Source of the DNA: Roseibium aestuarii
GTDB lineage: Bacteria; Pseudomonadota; Alphaproteobacteria; Rhizobiales; Stappiaceae
Assembly (NCBI RefSeq): GCF_008477545.1
Contig: NZ_VORA01000005.1
Span: 179,838 to 243,837, forward strand
Direction of reading: 5' to 3'
DNA: 64,000 nt
The notes beneath the pieces were generated by a model, which did no database searches, was not told the DNA's origin, and saw only the letters and a program-made list of their open reading frames with translations. The position numbers and the translations under genes were made by a program. Positions 9,372-17,995 of this stretch are shown piece after piece (position 1 is the stretch's first letter; each line of letters begins with the position of its first letter).

Positions 9372-10144
9372 CAGGGGCGGGGTTCATCACGGCCCAGTTC
9401 GGACCGGAGGTGCTGATCGCCACCTTTCTCGTCTTCTGCCGGGTCGGCACCTGCCTGATGATCATTCCGGGCTTTGCAAGCGCGCGCATTGCCATGCAGA
9501 TCCGCCTGTTCGTGGCGATCGCCGTGACGCTGGCGCTTTCGCCGTCGCTCGTGCCGCAGGTGCGTGCGGTGTTGCCGGATCTGGAGCTTGCGACCCTCGC
9601 GCGGCTGATCCTTGCCGAGCTTCTGGTGGGGTTCTTCATTGGCCTGCTGGGGCGGGTGCTGCTGGCGGCGCTGGAAACGCTGGCGACCTTCGTCTCCATG
9701 GCCATCGGCCTGTCCAACATGCCCGGCGTTCCGGTGGAAGGGGGAGAGGCGCTGCCGTCTCTGGCCAATCTCATCACCTTGAGCGCGACCGCGATGATCT
9801 TCATCACCGACCAGCATCTGGAGCTCGTTCGCGCGCTCGCCGTCTCCTATTCCACCCTGCCGCCGGGCGAGGGGCTGGAGGCGGCGGCGGGACTTGCGCG
9901 GCTGACGGATCAGCTCACGGCGGCCTTCGTTCTGGCGCTGCGGGTGACCAGTCCCTTCGTGGTCTACACGGTGGTGGTCAATCTGGCGGTCGGTCTCGTC
10001 AACAAGCTGACGCCGCAGATCCCGGTCTATTTCATTGCCATGCCCTTCGTCATCGCGGGAGGCATGTACCTCCTGTTCCTCCTCGGTGCGGAAGGCATCC
10101 TGCTGTTTCTCGATGGCTATGCCACCTGGCTCAAGACGGGGTGA
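9368..10144 (+). CDS. fliR: flagellar export gate protein FliR
   Basis: Predicted 258-residue polytopic export-gate protein. It begins with a GTG codon that overlaps the flhA stop, implying coupled translation. Family features include [19 protein letters not shown] (about residues 79-97), an NMPGVP stretch near 117 and a C-terminal [19 protein letters not shown] segment. Together with FliQ and FlhA here and FlhB on the opposite strand near 13 kb, it forms the export gate; FliP is not in the window. Confidence 0.95.
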   Translation: MTGAGFITAQFGPEVLIATFLVFCRVGTCLMIIPGFASARIAMQIRLFVAIAVTLALSPSLVPQVRAVLPDLELATLARLILAELLVGFFIGLLGRVLLAALETLATFVSMAIGLSNMPGVPVEGGEALPSLANLITLSATAMIFITDQHLELVRALAVSYSTLPPGEGLEAAAGLARLTDQLTAAFVLALRVTSPFVVYTVVVNLAVGLVNKLTPQIPVYFIAMPFVIAGGMYLLFLLGAEGILLFLDGYATWLKTG

Positions 10145-10147
10145 TCC

Positions 10148-10564
10148 ATGAAAAAGACGAAAGCGGAAGTCAACCGCATCCTGAAACACATGGCTCAGGT
10201 CTGTCAGCTTTCCGAATGGATGCTGCAGAAGCTGGAGGTGCAGGACCTCGACCTGATGGTGCGCGAGCAGCGCATCCTCGAGGTGCTGGCCGGTGGAGAT
10301 CTCGTCGGCCATGACCGGTTCATCGCCAACGCCTCCCGCCGTCTCAAGTCGATTGCCGAGGAGCGGGAGAAGCTGGCGCGCGCCCAGGCGAAGGTGGCCC
10401 AGGAATATGCCCGCCAGCGCCAGATGCAGCAGGCCATGAAGGACAGGCTGACCGGCATGATGGTGGCGCTCGCCCGCAAGGAGGACGAGCAGCTTCTCGA
10501 CGAGCTGGTGGACCAGATGTTCGGCCGCCCGGGACGCAAGCCCGCCGCAAGGCACGGGCTTTAG
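10148..10564 (+). CDS. uncharacterised coiled-coil protein downstream of fliR
   Basis: Predicted 138-residue soluble, charged protein, starting three bases after fliR. Residues about 55-125 are strongly helical and rich in Arg, Glu, Gln and Met (EEREKLARAQAKVAQEYARQ), suggesting a coiled coil. Length and charge recall FliJ- or FlgN-like export chaperones, but no diagnostic motif is visible. A gene of this kind follows fliR in several rhizobial clusters. A role in export, for instance as an escort or ATPase stalk protein, is inferred from position alone. Confidence 0.75.
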   Translation: MKKTKAEVNRILKHMAQVCQLSEWMLQKLEVQDLDLMVREQRILEVLAGGDLVGHDRFIANASRRLKSIAEEREKLARAQAKVAQEYARQRQMQQAMKDRLTGMMVALARKEDEQLLDELVDQMFGRPGRKPAARHGL

Positions 10565-10629
10565 CATCGGCGGCAATCCGGTCCGCTGGGGCCGGTCCTC
10601 TTTGCCCCATTGCCTTGCAGGAGACTCCG

Positions 10630-11109
10630 ATGGCCATTTCCCCTCCGTCCGACCTCGTGGTCGACGTGCTGAAGGCGGCGGATCCCGTCCAGCACGGTCA
10701 GGCCGTCCGCAAGCTGGCGCGCCTGGCGCCCCCGGGCAGCGCGCAACTTGCCTTTGCCGACACGCTGAAAGGGGTCTCGGACAACGGGTTCGGGGCCTTG
10801 TTCTCGTCGTCGGGCGGGGTGCAGACCTCCATCGTCGGGCGGCGCATCGATCAGGGGTTCGAGGCCGTCGGCCGGGCGGGCGAAAGCGATGCCTCTTCGC
10901 CGGCGCGGAAGTTCGAGGCCATGGTCCTGCAACAGTTCGTCGAGGTGATGCTGCCCGATGATGCCGAAGAGGTCTTCGGCGAGGGCAGCACCGGCGAGAT
11001 CTGGAAATCCATGCTGGCCGAGCAGCTCGGCAACCAGATTGCCGCCAGTGGCGGCGTGGGTCTGGCCAGCTTCATTACCGACAGTCTGAAGGAGCAGAAG
11101 AAGGCATGA
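10630..11109 (+). CDS. flgJ: rod-binding protein, FlgJ N-terminal domain type
   Basis: Predicted 159-residue protein corresponding to the rod-cap domain of FlgJ without the muramidase domain; the lytic transglycosylase at 999-1565 would supply that activity in trans. The ATG at 10630 is preferred over a TTG 15 bases upstream because AGGAG lies at ideal distance. The FlgJ rod-binding pattern is seen at residues about 96-145: ARKFEAMVLQQFVEVMLP, then a GxGxxGEIWKSMLAEQLGNQIA block. The stop overlaps the next start as ATGA. Confidence 0.87.
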   Translation: MAISPPSDLVVDVLKAADPVQHGQAVRKLARLAPPGSAQLAFADTLKGVSDNGFGALFSSSGGVQTSIVGRRIDQGFEAVGRAGESDASSPARKFEAMVLQQFVEVMLPDDAEEVFGEGSTGEIWKSMLAEQLGNQIAASGGVGLASFITDSLKEQKKA

Positions 11110-11564
11110 GCACACAGATGGTGACAACGGCGGGCGGGACCGCCGATGCGGCCTCGGAGATCGCCCATCTGGCGGCCTTCTCGGTTGCGCTGCGCCGGGC
11201 AACCGATGCGGTGGAGGCGGAAACCGCCTGCCTGCGCGCCGGCCGGCACCGGGATCTCAAGAGTTTCGAGCACCGCAAGAGCCAGGTCCTGCTGGATCTG
11301 TCGCGCCTGCATGCGTCCCTGCCGCGCGGCCGAAAGGATGGGCTGGTGGAGGAGCGCCTGCGCGATCTGCGCAGGGCGCTGAGCGAGAACATGACCCTGC
11401 TCGACCGGCACATGCAGGCGGTGCAGGAGATCACCGATCTTCTGGCCCGCACGCTGCTGGCGGCCGACAGCGACGGCACCTATGCGCCCCAGGGTGTGCG
11501 CGCGGCTCTGCCCGCCGGCGTGAAGGCGAGCCTGCCGGCAAGCACGGGGCGCAGTGATGCTTAG
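11106..11564 (+). CDS. FlgN-like flagellar export chaperone (putative)
   Basis: Predicted 152-residue helical protein, translationally coupled to the flgJ-like gene by an ATGA overlap. It has regularly spaced helices with a CLRAGRHRDLKSFEHRKSQ segment and a LRRALSENMTLLDRHMQAVQ segment, as in FlgN/FliT-class chaperones of hook-associated proteins. The final 40 residues are Ala/Pro/Ser-rich. FlgK and FlgL are encoded in the same operon, so they would be the clients. The assignment is by architecture and position; the sequence is not diagnostic. Confidence 0.65.
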   Translation: MSTQMVTTAGGTADAASEIAHLAAFSVALRRATDAVEAETACLRAGRHRDLKSFEHRKSQVLLDLSRLHASLPRGRKDGLVEERLRDLRRALSENMTLLDRHMQAVQEITDLLARTLLAADSDGTYAPQGVRAALPAGVKASLPASTGRSDA

Positions 11565-12027
11565 GCTCCTGCTCGTCGGCGTCTGGATGCCCGTGGCGAC
11601 GCTGGGCGCCAGCTATGCCACCGTGTCCTGGCTGGCGACCCAGCCGCCGGGGGTGATCGGGGGCGGCGGCGGTCACGAGGCGGCGATGGGCGGTCTCGAC
11701 TACGAGAGCGTTCCGCCGGTCAATGTGCCGATCATCGCCGATGGGGCCCTGCAGGGCTATGTGGTCGCCAAGCTGGTGTTCACGGCGGACGGGGACGTGC
11801 TGCGCAGCCTCTCCGTGCCGCCGCATCCCTTCCTGGTCGATGAGGCCTTCCGCTTTCTCTATGCGGATGAGCGGCTCGATTTCCACGACCTGCGCCGCTA
11901 CGACCTGGCCAAGCTGTCCGAGCATCTGAAGGGGGCGGCCAATGCCCGCCTCGGCAAGGAGGTGGTGCGCGACGTGCTGGTCGAGGAGCTCAACTACTTC
12001 GACAAGGACGATGTGATTTCCCATTGA
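11554..12027 (+). CDS. uncharacterised membrane-anchored flagellar-operon protein
   Basis: Predicted 157-residue protein (GTG at 11554 or ATG at 11557), overlapping the end of the preceding gene. It has one N-terminal hydrophobic helix (about residues 4-28), a Gly-rich linker (GGGGG near 36-40) and a soluble domain. The organisation of one membrane anchor plus a domain ending in VLVEELNYFDKDDV resembles FliL-type proteins, but similarity is weak. It is the last gene before the terminator at 12.1 kb. A role near the stator or basal body is only an inference. Confidence 0.6.
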   Translation: MMLRLLLVGVWMPVATLGASYATVSWLATQPPGVIGGGGGHEAAMGGLDYESVPPVNVPIIADGALQGYVVAKLVFTADGDVLRSLSVPPHPFLVDEAFRFLYADERLDFHDLRRYDLAKLSEHLKGAANARLGKEVVRDVLVEELNYFDKDDVISH

Positions 12028-12079
12028 CCGGTGCGCCGGTCAGTTGCCCCGGAGGGCGCCAGGCGCCTTCCTCCCTCGA

Positions 12080-12114
12080 CCCGTATCCTGCCCCCTCAGG
12101 ATGCGGGTCTTTTT
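12080..12114 (+). terminator. Rho-independent terminator of the flg/fli plus operon
   Basis: An 11-bp stem (12080-12090 with 12097-12107, one G-U pair), a six-base loop and then TCTTTTT. A second, smaller GC-rich hairpin (12051-12071) precedes it. The rest of the gap up to 12260 shows no gene. Confidence 0.85.
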
Positions 12115-12260
12115 CATGGGCGAGGGATCGGCCACGCGGGTGGCAGGCGTGCGGGTGCGGGTGTCAGGAGTGCGAATTTTCAGGCAACCGGACAGGTCCG
12201 CGAGCCTTTGCCGGCTGGCAGGAGCCGGGAAGAGAGCTGCGGCGAATGGGGGGGACAGGT

Positions 12261-12749
12261 TCAGCGGCTGATGCGGGCGTCGCGCAGGGCGTCGAGCAGG
12301 CGGCGGGTCAGGCTGTCTGTGGCAAGGCCGGCAAGGGCGCCGGGAGCGGGGGGCGTATCGCCCTCCTCACGCGGGGAGGTCTCGATATAGTCGACGAGCA
12401 CCCGGTTGTCGGGCGCGCCGAGGACCAAGGTGAAATAGAGCCAGAGACCGTCGTTGAAGAACTCGAGATTGAGCGAGATTTCCGGAGCCCTGTCCCAGTC
12501 GACGCTGGCGCTGGCGGACATGGCGTAGCGCAGGGTGCCTTCGCGGAACGAGAGCTCTGCCGCAGAGCTGACGAGATCGGCGATGTTGTCGTGCTTGTCC
12601 ATGCGGACATAGGCGAGGAAGTCGAGAACATCGACGAGCTTCAGCTCCTCGATGAAGCCTCCCAGCGCATCGACGATCGCCTGTTTGCGGATCTCTTCCA
12701 CGCTCTTTGTCACGGTTTCTACAGCAGTTGTCTCGAGTTTGTCGTGCAT
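12261..12749 (-). CDS. uncharacterised protein at the end of the motA-flhB operon
   Basis: Predicted 162-residue soluble protein, acidic, downstream of flhB by 26 bases. It starts with a helical region (residues 1-45) and contains an ELKLVDVLDFLAYVRMDKHDNIADLV stretch followed by beta-type sequence (ISLNLEFF, LWLYFTLVL, RVLVDYIET). No catalytic motif or membrane segment is visible. Its constant company with flhB and the C-ring genes suggests a flagellar role, but I do not recognise a family. Confidence 0.7.
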   Translation of the reverse strand: MHDKLETTAVETVTKSVEEIRKQAIVDALGGFIEELKLVDVLDFLAYVRMDKHDNIADLVSSAAELSFREGTLRYAMSASASVDWDRAPEISLNLEFFNDGLWLYFTLVLGAPDNRVLVDYIETSPREEGDTPPAPGALAGLATDSLTRRLLDALRDARISR

Positions 12750-12775
12750 CGCGTCTCGCTTTCGGATGCGCCAAA

Positions 12776-13852
12776 TTATACAGCGACTGACTTACTACGC
12801 GAGTACACATAACAAATAATTTCGGCGACCACCCGATAGAATTGCGGAGGGATCACCTGCTCCAGTTCGGTCGCGGCATAGAGAGATCGGGCAAGGGCGC
12901 GGTCCTCGATGACCGGGATCTCGTTTTCCTCGGCGATCTGCCTGATCTTCAGGGCGATGAGGTCCTGACCCTTGGCCACGACGATGGGCGCCGGTGCCGT
13001 GTCGGGATCGTAGCGCAGGGCGACGGCGAAGTGGGTCGGGTTGGCGATCACCATGGTGGCCTGGGGCACGGCGGACATCATCCGGTTGCGCGCCCGGTCG
13101 CGGGCCAGCGAGCGCTGGCGGGCCTTGACGATGGGGTCGCCCTCCATCTGCTTGAACTCGTCCTTGATCTCCTGCTTGCTCATGCGCAGCTTGGCCCGCC
13201 AGTGGCTGCGGGACCAGAGAATGTCCGCGCTGACGAGCAGGATGGTGACGATGCAGACGCCGGAGACCAGCTTCATGCTGATCTGCAGGATCACTTCGGG
13301 CAGGGTGCTGGGATCGGAAAACATGACGTTGATCAACCCCGCTTGCTGGCCACGAAACTGGTAGAAGGCGACGGTGCTGACCGTCGTGAACTTGAAGAGG
13401 GCCTTGAGAAACTCGACAAGGCCCTGAACCCCGAAGATGCGCTGCCATCCTTGCGCAAGCGAGAGCTTGGAGAGATCCGGCTTGATGCGGTGGGGGACGA
13501 GGCGGGGCTGGTTCTGCAGGAACGAGGCCGCAAGGCCTGCTCCTGCCAGCGCCAGGACGATGGGCGCGAGAAACCGGCCGATCTCGAGCGAGACCGCGTG
13601 GGACAGCAACAATGCGTCAGCGCCATTTCCAAGTCCGTATCCTCCAGAGTTCGCAAGCAGTTGCCTCAGGGTGGACACCAGGGTCACGGTGCTCGACGTG
13701 AGGATGAAACTGCCGATCAGAAGCACCGCCACGAAGGAGGCAAAGACCGGAACCTCGCGCGAGACAGGGGTGTTGCCCTTCTCGAGTGCGTCCTGGATCT
13801 TCTTCTCCGTGGGCTCCTCTGTCTTGCTGTCCTTGTCGACGTCTTCTGCCAT
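12776..13852 (-). CDS. flhB: flagellar export switch protein FlhB
   Basis: Predicted 358-residue export-gate protein that changes substrate specificity by self-cleavage. The N terminus is basic/acidic (EEPTEKKIQDALEKGNTPVS), four hydrophobic helices follow between about 35 and 215, and the cytoplasmic domain carries the autocleavage site NPTH at about residues 272-275 followed by FAVALRYD. The C terminus includes EENEIPVIEDRALARSLY, typical of FlhB. It follows fliG on the minus strand after 68 GC-rich bases. Confidence 0.97.
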   Translation of the reverse strand: MAEDVDKDSKTEEPTEKKIQDALEKGNTPVSREVPVFASFVAVLLIGSFILTSSTVTLVSTLRQLLANSGGYGLGNGADALLLSHAVSLEIGRFLAPIVLALAGAGLAASFLQNQPRLVPHRIKPDLSKLSLAQGWQRIFGVQGLVEFLKALFKFTTVSTVAFYQFRGQQAGLINVMFSDPSTLPEVILQISMKLVSGVCIVTILLVSADILWSRSHWRAKLRMSKQEIKDEFKQMEGDPIVKARQRSLARDRARNRMMSAVPQATMVIANPTHFAVALRYDPDTAPAPIVVAKGQDLIALKIRQIAEENEIPVIEDRALARSLYAATELEQVIPPQFYRVVAEIICYVYSRSKSVAV

Positions 13853-13920
13853 CGGGGCTCCTCAGGCGGGCCGTTCCCGGCGCGGCCGGCTCCTCTCCGG
13901 CGCGCCCGGTCCGGCCGGGT

Positions 13921-14955
13921 TCATTTCAGGAAGGCGCCGTCGTCCTGCTTGGGGTTGAGTTCGATCTCGCCGCGGCTTGCCATTTCCAGGGCCAGGTTGG
14001 TGATGGTGCTGCGTGCTTCCAGAACGTCGCGCTGGGCCGCGGGCTCGCCGCCGGCCAGTTCGTGTTCCACGATGCGCCGGCTGCGCGAGGTGAGCGACGA
14101 CAGGATGACCTCCCGGAACCCGCCATCCGTGCCCTTGAGGGCAATGACGATGCGGTCGGTCGGGATCTGGTCGAAGATCGCCATGCGGGTGCGCGCGTTG
14201 AGCTTGATGATGTCGTCGAAGGTGAAGAGCAGGCCCTTCAGCATCTCCGCCGTCTTCGGCCGCACCTCGTTCAGGCTCTCCAGCGCATCCTCCATGTGGT
14301 CGCGGTCCATCTTGTTCAGGATGTCGGCCATGCGGGCGTAGGAGTCCGCCTCCAGGGTGCCCGAGAGGTTGGACATGAAGTCCTCGTGCATGGTCTTCTC
14401 GATGTCCCGCATGATTTCCGGCACCACGGCCTTGATCGACAGCATCCGCCGCACGAGCTGGTTGCGCAACGGAGCGTTGATCTGGGTGAGCACCTTGGCG
14501 GCGGTCGAGGGTTTGATCTTGGTCAGCATCAGGGCCGCCGTCTGCGGATGTTCCTTGAGCAGGTAATTGGCGAAGACGCTCTCGGAGACGGTCGCCAGCC
14601 GGTCCCAGATGGAGCGGTTGGAGTTGCCGAGCACGTCCGACATGATGTCCGCCAGCTGATCCTCGGGCAGCACGCCCTCCAGCATCTTCTCCACCTCGTT
14701 GGGCGACCCGTAGAGGGTCACGCCATTGGCGAACTGGGCGATGAAGTCCTCCGCCAGCTGCTCGATCTCCGCAGGCGGAATGTTGCGCAGCTGGGCGGCG
14801 GCCACGGTGATCCGGCGGATCTCCTCCTGGTCGAAATGCTGCAGCAGCCGGGAGGAGTTCGCCTTGCCCAGCGACAGGAGCAGGGCAGCGACCCGCTCCA
14901 CCCCGCTGAGGGGCTTCGCCGGAAGGTTCGTGGTGATGGGGGCGATGGCATTCAT
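13921..14955 (-). CDS. fliG: flagellar motor switch protein FliG
   Basis: Predicted 344-residue C-ring torque protein. The N-terminal domain has LSGVERVAALLLSLGK near residues 17-32; the middle region has the EHPQTAALMLTKI block (the EHPQ motif near 154); and the C-terminal torque domain has LFTFDDIIKL and a charged DRIVIALKGTDGGFRE segment. Length matches the family. It lies between fliN and flhB on the minus strand, as in Sinorhizobium-type motA-fliM-fliN-fliG-flhB operons. Confidence 0.97.
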   Translation of the reverse strand: MNAIAPITTNLPAKPLSGVERVAALLLSLGKANSSRLLQHFDQEEIRRITVAAAQLRNIPPAEIEQLAEDFIAQFANGVTLYGSPNEVEKMLEGVLPEDQLADIMSDVLGNSNRSIWDRLATVSESVFANYLLKEHPQTAALMLTKIKPSTAAKVLTQINAPLRNQLVRRMLSIKAVVPEIMRDIEKTMHEDFMSNLSGTLEADSYARMADILNKMDRDHMEDALESLNEVRPKTAEMLKGLLFTFDDIIKLNARTRMAIFDQIPTDRIVIALKGTDGGFREVILSSLTSRSRRIVEHELAGGEPAAQRDVLEARSTITNLALEMASRGEIELNPKQDDGAFLK

Positions 14956-14989
14956 GGGGTCAGACGGTCCTTGTCGCTAATGCGCCGGC

Positions 14990-15418
14990 TCAGGCCTCGA
15001 TGGCTCCGGACTGGGCGCTGATGATTTCCGTCAGGGAGACGCCGAAGCGGGAATTGTCATCCTCCACGACGACCACTTCGCCGCGGGCGATCACCCGGCC
15101 GTTGACAACGATGTCGATGGGTTCGCCGACCCGGTGGTTGAGCGGAATGACCGCACCGCGCCCGAGCTTGAGCAGGTTGGAGACCAGCATGGTGGCCGAG
15201 CCGAGCACGACCTGGATATTGACCGGAATGCCGAGGATCGTGTCGAGGTTGCGCTCGTCGCCCAGATGATCCCCTTCGCCCAGGCCGTTGCCGCGCTGGG
15301 CTGAGCCCTGGCCCGGCTCTTCCACCTTGGCGAAGGTGGCGTTCAGATCGGCGGACTGGATGCGGTGGGCGCCTTCGCCCTTGGGGGCGTTGTCGTCATG
15401 GTCGATGGTGGTGTTCAT
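14990..15418 (-). CDS. fliN: flagellar motor switch protein FliN
   Basis: Predicted 142-residue C-ring protein with a charged, variable N-terminal 55 residues and a C-terminal SpoA domain: LDTILGIPVNIQVVLGSATM, then LLKLGRGAVIPL and VNGRVIARGEVVVVEDDNSRFGV. The start is taken as the ATG at 15418, which shares one base with the stop of the preceding gene (TGATG); a GTG one codon earlier is possible. FliG follows 34 bases downstream. Confidence 0.95.
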   Translation of the reverse strand: MNTTIDHDDNAPKGEGAHRIQSADLNATFAKVEEPGQGSAQRGNGLGEGDHLGDERNLDTILGIPVNIQVVLGSATMLVSNLLKLGRGAVIPLNHRVGEPIDIVVNGRVIARGEVVVVEDDNSRFGVSLTEIISAQSGAIEA

Positions 15419-15990
15419 CACAGATCATCCTTCTGGGACAGGGAAATGGAGCGGAAGGGGCTGGCCGCGCCTTCCTCGATGCGGTGGACGCGCGGCGCCT
15501 TGGGGGCGGGGGCGGCAGCAGAGGTCTCGGTCTCGGGAACGCCCGTTTCCGCGATGGTCTCGGTCTTGAGGAAGCGGTTGCGGCGCTTGCCGTCGCCCTG
15601 GGCGGCTTCCGCCTCGCGGGCGGCCTGGGGCGTGTCGAAGCTGGCCGGGCTTGCCTCGCGGGCGGTCAGGCGGGAGAGCTCCTTCAGCTCGGCCTTCAGC
15701 ACCGATTGCTGGCGCTTGGCCTCCCGGGTCAGGCCGTCGATCTCGGCGATCAGGTCGCGGGCATCGTTCATGCGGGAGCCGAGGGCGTTGAGCACCTGGG
15801 TGCCCTTGACGTTGAACTCCTCGATGGAAACCTCGATCCCGTCCAGCGCCAGGGCCGTCTGGTCGAAGATGCGCTGGTAATCGGCGTGATAGGAGCCCAG
15901 GCGCTTGAGCTCCCGGTGCATGGTCAGCATGCGCAAGGTGGTGGCCAGCAGGGCCAGCAGGAGCACGCCGTCAACGATTGCGGAGATCAT
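15418..15990 (-). CDS. membrane-anchored protein between fliM and fliN (DUF6468-like)
   Basis: Predicted 190-residue protein with a single N-terminal membrane helix (about residues 3-22) followed by a long helical region (about 25-110, HRELKRLGSYHADYQRIFDQ) and a low-complexity C-terminal tail rich in Ala, Pro and Glu. The conserved N-terminal part looks like the family named DUF6468 that accompanies alphaproteobacterial flagellar switch genes. It overlaps fliM by 20 bases and fliN by one, so it is translated with the C-ring proteins. Function unknown; a membrane-side adaptor near the switch complex is a reasonable guess. Confidence 0.8.
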   Translation of the reverse strand: MISAIVDGVLLLALLATTLRMLTMHRELKRLGSYHADYQRIFDQTALALDGIEVSIEEFNVKGTQVLNALGSRMNDARDLIAEIDGLTREAKRQQSVLKAELKELSRLTAREASPASFDTPQAAREAEAAQGDGKRRNRFLKTETIAETGVPETETSAAAPAPKAPRVHRIEEGAASPFRSISLSQKDDL

Positions 15991-16927
15991 CGATCAGATC
16001 CTTTTCGTCATTAATCAGGTCCTCGATCTGCAGCGTGTAGGAGCCGTTGAGCTGGCCCAGCTGGCAGGTGAAGATCGGCTGTTGGTTGCAGGACAGGGTC
16101 ACCGGACTGCGGACGGTCGCCTGCAGTTCGATCATCTGGCCGACCTGAAGGCTGGCGATGTCCGCCAGGGTCATTTCCCGTTCCTCGAGGATGGCCTCCA
16201 GCCTCACTTCGGTGCGCTGGATCTCGTTGTGGAAGTGCTGGGTCCACTGCTTGTCGCGGGTCGACATCTCGCCGGCGAGCACCTGGGACAGGCGCTGGCG
16301 CAGGGGGTTGAGGGTCGAGTGCGGCATGATCACGAAGACCTCGCCGCCACGACCGATCGCCTGAAGCAGCAGGCGGGCGACGACCGCCGGATTGTTGCGC
16401 CGGCCGACGATGGCGAAGTCCATGCGGCTCTCGATGCGTTCCAGCTTCAGCGAGGTGCGGGCGATGGGCTCGAAGGATTCCTCCAGCGCCCGGGCGGCCA
16501 CATCGAAGACGGTGCGGGCGAGCCGGGTCTCGATGTTGGAGAAGTTGCGCTCCTCGTCGATGGGCGGTTCGGTGCCGTCGCCGCCGAAGAGCACCTCGGC
16601 GAGGGTGAAGATGAAGTCGCGGTCGAAACCGACCAGCACGCGGGCGTCCCATTCGGCCGAATAGAGCACGGCGACCAGGGCATTGGATTCGAACTCGTCG
16701 AGGATGTCGCCGATGCGGTCGTTCTCGATGCAGCTCACCGAGATGTAGGACGGCGAGGCCGACTTCTGGCGCAGGGCATCGGCCATGACACGGGCCATGC
16801 GGTCGAAGACCACGGGCAGCATGGGCAGCCGGTCGACGGAGATGCCTGCGGCATCGAGAAGCCGGTCGGTGATCGCGGCCCGGTCGGAGGCGTGGGCGGC
16901 CGAATTGGCGGTGGCGGTGGTCAGCAT
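15971..16927 (-). CDS. fliM: flagellar motor switch protein FliM
   Basis: Predicted 318-residue C-ring protein. The ATG at 16927 is chosen because an AGGGAG site lies about ten bases upstream; a longer frame to 16966 would run deeply into motA. The middle domain (about 40-220) has the CheC-like fold pattern with EVLFGGDGTEPP, and the C-terminal SpoA domain has LQVGQMIELQATVRSPVTL. The rhizobial FliM is divergent from the enteric one, and the EN(L/I)xQxEIDALL CheY-binding peptide of enteric FliM is not evident at the N terminus. Confidence 0.93.
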   Translation of the reverse strand: MLTTATANSAAHASDRAAITDRLLDAAGISVDRLPMLPVVFDRMARVMADALRQKSASPSYISVSCIENDRIGDILDEFESNALVAVLYSAEWDARVLVGFDRDFIFTLAEVLFGGDGTEPPIDEERNFSNIETRLARTVFDVAARALEESFEPIARTSLKLERIESRMDFAIVGRRNNPAVVARLLLQAIGRGGEVFVIMPHSTLNPLRQRLSQVLAGEMSTRDKQWTQHFHNEIQRTEVRLEAILEEREMTLADIASLQVGQMIELQATVRSPVTLSCNQQPIFTCQLGQLNGSYTLQIEDLINDEKDLIDDLRNR

Positions 16928-16931
16928 GGGA

Positions 16932-17831
16932 TCACGCGGCTCCCTTCTGGCGGATGTCGGAGACATTCTCGGCCGCGGCAGAGACGCTCATGGTCTCCTG
17001 CTCCACCTCGTCGATGGTCGGGCGGTCATAGGAGGAGATGGTCTTGCGGCCATGCTCCAGGGCGATCTGGGGCGCTGCTCCATTGATGAAGGCAAGCAGG
17101 CTCTGCTTGACCACGATGTAGGGGCGCAGGCGGGCGTCGCGGACGGTCTTCACCTTGTGGGCGATGGGGCCGACCAGTGCATAGGACAGGAAGATGCCGA
17201 GGAAGGTGCCGACGAGGGCCGCGCCGATGAGGGCGCCGAGCAGCTGGGGCGACTGGTCGATGGCGCCCATGGCCTTGATCACCCCGAGTACGGCGGCGAC
17301 GATGCCGATGGCCGGGAAGGCTTCTGCCAGGGAGGTGAGGGCCGCATAGGGCTTCATCTGGTCGCGGTGGATCGTGTGCAGCTCCTCGTCGATGAGGGCC
17401 TCGATCTCGTGCGCCCGGGCATTGCCGACGATGAGCAGGCGGAAATAGTCGCAGATGAAGGTGGTCAGGCGCTTGTCCCGCAGGACAGACGGGAAGTTCT
17501 GGAAGATCGCCGAGCCGTGCGGATCCTCGATATGGGGCTCCACCTCGTTGCGGCCCTTGGCGCGCAATTCGCGCATCAGGCCATAGAGAAGGGCGAGCAC
17601 ATCGAGATAGTCGCGCTTGACGGGCACTGCATTGCGCAGGGCTTCGCTGCAGGCGGCGCCTGTGTCGACGATGGCCTTGAACGGGTTGGCGACGACGAAG
17701 GTGCCGAGCGCCACGCCGACGATGATCACGACTTCCCAGGGTTGCCAGAGAACGGCCACCTTGCCGCCCAGGGCGGCGAAGCCACCGATCAGTGAGACGC
17801 CTGCAATGATCAGGCCGAGGAGAATGGTCAC
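16932..17831 (-). CDS. motA: flagellar motor stator protein MotA
   Basis: Predicted 299-residue stator channel subunit. The GTG at 17829-17831 is chosen because GGGAG lies seven bases upstream and the protein then begins with the first membrane helix (TILLGLIIAGVSLIGGFAALGG); an in-frame upstream extension is Ser/Pro-rich and untypical. Four membrane segments are visible, the last two in the VAAVLGVIKAMGAIDQSP and LVGTFLGIFLSYALVGPIA regions, with the cytoplasmic charged loop between. MotB is not in the window and would be expected just upstream of fliK. Confidence 0.95.
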   Translation of the reverse strand: MTILLGLIIAGVSLIGGFAALGGKVAVLWQPWEVVIIVGVALGTFVVANPFKAIVDTGAACSEALRNAVPVKRDYLDVLALLYGLMRELRAKGRNEVEPHIEDPHGSAIFQNFPSVLRDKRLTTFICDYFRLLIVGNARAHEIEALIDEELHTIHRDQMKPYAALTSLAEAFPAIGIVAAVLGVIKAMGAIDQSPQLLGALIGAALVGTFLGIFLSYALVGPIAHKVKTVRDARLRPYIVVKQSLLAFINGAAPQIALEHGRKTISSYDRPTIDEVEQETMSVSAAAENVSDIRQKGAA

Positions 17832-17995
17832 CTTTGAGCTCCCGACGCTTGGTGTCACGGTTGATGACGGGGAGCATGGGAGACGAGACTTGCCTGAAGC
17901 TGGCCAGTTGAAGGGGAGGCGGGCGACAGGTCCGCGCAAGCTTGGCGGCCCTACTCTGGGCCTCGAGTTTCACCTGATCCTGCATGAGGCGGACG

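Noticed and set aside
12031..12390. Short plus-strand frames after the terminator
   Set aside because: They cross a clear terminator and lie antisense to the gene ending at 12261.
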